Of a stretch of DNA of 64,000 nt, positions 61,301 through 64,000 are shown in pieces. This stretch comes from Amycolatopsis azurea DSM 43854 (lineage in GTDB: Bacteria > Actinomycetota > Actinomycetes > Mycobacteriales > Pseudonocardiaceae). The notes under the pieces were generated by a model. The model had not been told where the DNA came from, made no database searches, and saw nothing but the letters and a program-made list of their open reading frames with translations. Within the stretch, counting starts at the first letter, position 1. Each line of letters starts with the position of its first letter. Where the stretch lies: contig NZ_MUXN01000022.1 of NCBI RefSeq assembly GCF_001995215.1, positions 62,001-126,000 on the forward strand, written 5' to 3'. The translations under genes and the position numbers were made by a program.

Positions 61301-63610
61301 TCAGGAAGCGGCCGCCAGCAGCGCGGCTTCGATCTTCGACCGCCACGCCTGGTCGACCCGGCCGGTACGCGGCGCGACGGCGAACGAGTCGACGACGGCG
61401 CCACCGAGGGTGGCCACCTTCGCCCAGCGCACCTCGGCTTCGCATCGCCGCAGCGCGCCCGCGACCCGGTACAGCAAGCCGATCCGGTTCGCGGCCCGCA
61501 GCTCGACCACGACGGTGTCCTGTCCGCTGGTCTCGTCGTCGAACCAGATCACCTTCGCGTTCGCCGTGGGAGTCTCGCCGTAGTCCCGTTCCTTCGCGGC
61601 GAGCCGCTGGGTGAGCGGCAGCGTCCCGGCCACCGCCCGCGCGAACTGCTCGCGCAGCAACGTGACGTCGGGCAGCGAGCCGAACTTCGGCGATGCCGTG
61701 AACACGCCCGCCCGTCCCCCGTCGTGCCCGCGCAGCACCGCCGCGTGGACTTCCAGGGAGTTCAGCGCGAGCACCCCGGCGGCGGGCGCCAGGAGTTCGG
61801 CGCGGGCGGGGACCGCGAGCACCACGGTCACGACCTTGCCGGCGGCGGTGATCCGCACCTCCCCGCGGCCGGACTTGACGGCTTCGGCGACGAGCTCCCG
61901 TTGTTCGGCGCCCATCGGCTCCGGCGGAACGAAACCCTTGCCGTGCAACGCTTCCTCGCAACCGGACACGAGTTCGGCGAGCAGCCGGGCCTTCCAGTCG
62001 GTCCACACGCCCGGACCGGTGGCCAGCGAATCGGCCGTCGTCAGCGCGTGCAGCAGTTCCAGCAGGACCAGGTTCTCGTCGAGGGTCTTCGTCACCCGCT
62101 GGATCGTGGCCGGATCGCTGATGTCCCGCCGGGTCGCGGTGTGCGGCAGCAGCAGGTGATGCCGGACCATCGCCGACACCAGCGCCGCGTCGGCCGATGT
62201 CAGCCCGAGCCGGGCCGCGACCTGGGCGCTGATCTTCGCGCCGAGTTCGGAATGGTCCGTGTCGCGGCCCTTGCCGATGTCGTGCAGCAGCGCGCCGATC
62301 AGCAACAGGTCCGGCCGCGAGACGGTGGTCGTCAGTTTCGACGCCTCCACGGCGGCGCGCACGAGATGCCTGTCGACGGTCCACGAATGCACCGGCGACC
62401 TCGGCGGGAGATCCCGCACCGCACCCCATTCGGGGAACAGCCGCGCCCACAGGCCCGTGCGGTCGAGCGCCTCGACGGCGTCGACCAGGCCCTCTCCCGC
62501 GCCGAGCAGTTCCACCAGCGCCTTGAGGGCGTCGGCGGGCCACGACGCGCGCAGTTCCGGCGCGGTGTCGGCGAGTGCCCGCAGGGTCCCGTGCGCGATG
62601 GGCTTGCGGATCCGCGCCGACGCCGCCGCGACCCGCAGCAGCAACGCCGGGTCCTTGGCGGGCAGCGCGTCCCGCGCCAGCGCGACCTCGTTCCCGTGCA
62701 GGACGACACCTTCGTCGAGCGGCGTCCGCGCCGGCCGCCGCCCGAACCGCGCCTTGGGCGGCTCCACAGTGGACCGGAGCGCCACGTCGACGGCGTACGC
62801 GATCGTCCTGCCGACGCCGGAAAGCTTGCGCGCCAAGGTGAACCTGTCCCCGAACCCGAGTTCACCGGCGACCGTCTCGGCCTCCGGCGCGCTGAGGATG
62901 TCCCGTTCCCGGCGCAGTTCCCGGCGCAACTCCGTCCGGACGTCGAGCAGCAGGCTCTTGGCCGCCAGCAGTTCCTCGCCGGGTCTCGCCGTCAGCTGTG
63001 CCGCCGCCAAAGCCTCCAGGACCGCGAAGTCGCGAAGCCCGCCTCTGCCGTGCTTGAGGTCCGGCTCGGCGGACTGCGCGATCTCGCCGCTGCGGGCCCA
63101 GCGCTGCCGCACCGCGTCCGACAGTTCGCCCACCCGTTTCCGGGCGGTTCGCCGCCACTGGTCCCGCGCCGCGGCCGCCAGCCTGGCGGTGATCTCGGCG
63201 TCCCCGGCGATGTGGCGGACGTCGAGCAGCCCCATCGCGGTCCGCAGGTCCTCGGACGCCACCTTCAGCGCCTCACCCGGGGTGCGGACCGAGTGGTCGA
63301 GGCCGATCTTGGCGTCCCACAACGGATACCAGATCGCGTCGGCGATCTCGCCGACACGGGAGTTTCCGTTGTGCAGCAACAGCAGGTCGAGGTCGGAGAA
63401 AGGCACCAGTTCGCGGCGCCCCAGGCCGCCGACGGCGGCCAGCGCGACACCGGGTTCAGCGGTGTCGACACCGGCCGCCGCGGCGCCCTTGCCCAACCAG
63501 AATTCGTAGAGGTCGACCAGGGCCGCCCGCAGCGCGGCCGCCCCTAGCCTCCCGTGCCTGCCCTCGAGCAGTCGCTCGGTGGCCTTGACCAGTTCACCCC
63601 CGTCGGCCAT
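61301..63610 (-). CDS. glnD: Protein-PII uridylyl/adenylyltransferase (GlnD)
   Basis: This 769-residue nitrogen sensor modifies and demodifies PII. The nucleotidyltransferase domain has GGLGRREL at 61-68 and SDLDLLLLH at 72-80. A GlnE-like helical region follows, then the HD hydrolase domain (LLHDIGKGRDTDHS near residue 442), and two C-terminal ACT domains (VLALNSLEVHAAVLRGHDG and VVELRAANRIGLLYRVAGAL). In actinobacteria the modification is commonly adenylylation. It follows glnB by 9 nt. Confidence 0.96.
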   Translation of the reverse strand: MADGGELVKATERLLEGRHGRLGAAALRAALVDLYEFWLGKGAAAAGVDTAEPGVALAAVGGLGRRELVPFSDLDLLLLHNGNSRVGEIADAIWYPLWDAKIGLDHSVRTPGEALKVASEDLRTAMGLLDVRHIAGDAEITARLAAAARDQWRRTARKRVGELSDAVRQRWARSGEIAQSAEPDLKHGRGGLRDFAVLEALAAAQLTARPGEELLAAKSLLLDVRTELRRELRRERDILSAPEAETVAGELGFGDRFTLARKLSGVGRTIAYAVDVALRSTVEPPKARFGRRPARTPLDEGVVLHGNEVALARDALPAKDPALLLRVAAASARIRKPIAHGTLRALADTAPELRASWPADALKALVELLGAGEGLVDAVEALDRTGLWARLFPEWGAVRDLPPRSPVHSWTVDRHLVRAAVEASKLTTTVSRPDLLLIGALLHDIGKGRDTDHSELGAKISAQVAARLGLTSADAALVSAMVRHHLLLPHTATRRDISDPATIQRVTKTLDENLVLLELLHALTTADSLATGPGVWTDWKARLLAELVSGCEEALHGKGFVPPEPMGAEQRELVAEAVKSGRGEVRITAAGKVVTVVLAVPARAELLAPAAGVLALNSLEVHAAVLRGHDGGRAGVFTASPKFGSLPDVTLLREQFARAVAGTLPLTQRLAAKERDYGETPTANAKVIWFDDETSGQDTVVVELRAANRIGLLYRVAGALRRCEAEVRWAKVATLGGAVVDSFAVAPRTGRVDQAWRSKIEAALLAAAS

Positions 63611-63619
63611 CCGTGACGC

Positions 63620-63958
63620 CTATAGAGCGTCCGAGCCGCGCTCGCCGGTGCGTACCCGGATGACCGTCTCGACCGGCGTCACCCAGATCTTCCCGTCGCC
63701 GATCTTGCCGGTGTGGGCGGCGGTGGTGATCGCGTCGAGGACCTTCTCGACGTTGGCGTCGTCGGTGACGACCTCGACCCGCAGCTTCGCCACGAAGTCG
63801 ACGGAGTACTCGGCGCCCCGGTAGACCTCGGTGTGGCCCTTCTGCCTGCCGTAGCCCTGCACCTCGCTGACCGTCATGCCGAGCACGCCCAGCTGTTCCA
63901 GCGCGGAGCGGACGTCGTCGAGCGTGAACGGCTTGACGATCGCGGTGATCAGCTTCAT
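63620..63958 (-). CDS. glnB: Nitrogen regulatory PII protein
   Basis: This 112-residue trimeric signal protein senses 2-oxoglutarate and ATP/ADP. The T-loop contains the modifiable tyrosine Y51 in EVYRGAEYSVDF, and GDGKIWVTPVETVIRVRTGERG is the C-terminal signature. GAGGAGAGCAAGGC precedes the ATG. In context it is GlnK-like, acting on an upstream ammonium transporter. Confidence 0.97.
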   Translation of the reverse strand: MKLITAIVKPFTLDDVRSALEQLGVLGMTVSEVQGYGRQKGHTEVYRGAEYSVDFVAKLRVEVVTDDANVEKVLDAITTAAHTGKIGDGKIWVTPVETVIRVRTGERGSDAL

Positions 63959-64000
63959 GCCTTGCTCTCCTCGAGTTTCGTGGCCGCGCTTCCGGTGGGC
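63955..64000 (-). CDS. C-terminal end of an upstream gene, probably ammonium transporter Amt (partial)
   Basis: One frame entering from the right edge reads PTGSAATKLEESKA and stops at TGA, overlapping the glnB start as ATGA. The conserved amt-glnB-glnD order of actinobacteria makes this the Amt C-terminus by inference. Too little is visible to identify it by sequence. Confidence 0.45.
   Translation of the reverse strand, partial: PTGSAATKLEESKA

Overview
The window is high-GC DNA from a filamentous actinomycete. The gene order, the whiG-type sigma factor, the Amycolatopsis-like intergenic repeats and the protein family types point to Pseudonocardiaceae, most likely Amycolatopsis or a close relative. 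That assignment is inference from sequence character, not from a database search. No rRNA, tRNA, insertion sequence, prophage or CRISPR array was seen.

The backbone follows, in order, the locus that in Mycobacterium tuberculosis runs from Rv2867c to Rv2919c: GNAT (partial)-ispG-rip1-dxr at the left edge, then rlmN, cdsA-frr-pyrH-tsf-rpsB, an M23 peptidase, xerC-dprA-comM-yraN, DUF2469-rnhB-lepB-rplS-trmD-rimM-khpA-rpsP, ffh, and glnD-glnB-(amt) at the right edge. Nearly all of these genes lie on the minus strand. They cover isoprenoid (MEP pathway) synthesis, regulated intramembrane proteolysis, translation and ribosome maturation, phospholipid synthesis, chromosome dimer resolution, DNA uptake/processing, protein secretion and nitrogen signalling.

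Between dxr (about 4.6 kb) and rlmN (about 36 kb) the conserved order is broken by an accessory block of about 31 kb on both strands. It holds a secreted lysozyme-like protein, a secreted cyclophilin, an acyltransferase, metH under a predicted SAH riboswitch, a MocR regulator, a P450, a MarR/MFS efflux pair, a membrane protein/XRE regulator/alcohol dehydrogenase operon, PhoD, several alpha/beta hydrolases, a GAF-ANTAR regulator divergent from a SpoIIE-like phosphatase, a PLP enzyme, a large beta-propeller protein, a TauE exporter divergent from an AraC regulator, and a LysR/FAD-monooxygenase pair. A smaller accessory insert (PadR, methyltransferase, VOC protein) separates rlmN from cdsA. whiG sits downstream of xerC.

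Non-coding features carry much of the interest. These are a SAH riboswitch whose P1 stem competes with a hairpin over the metH Shine-Dalgarno; a MarR operator region; a family of long perfect inverted repeats in intergenic regions, several acting as likely terminators; a 21-bp tandem array with an inverted copy between two convergent genes; and two near-identical pairs of DnaA boxes in opposite orientation about 6.2 kb apart. I found no clear candidate for a wholly new multi-gene system. The strongest leads are these regulatory structures and the ANTAR/SpoIIE pair.
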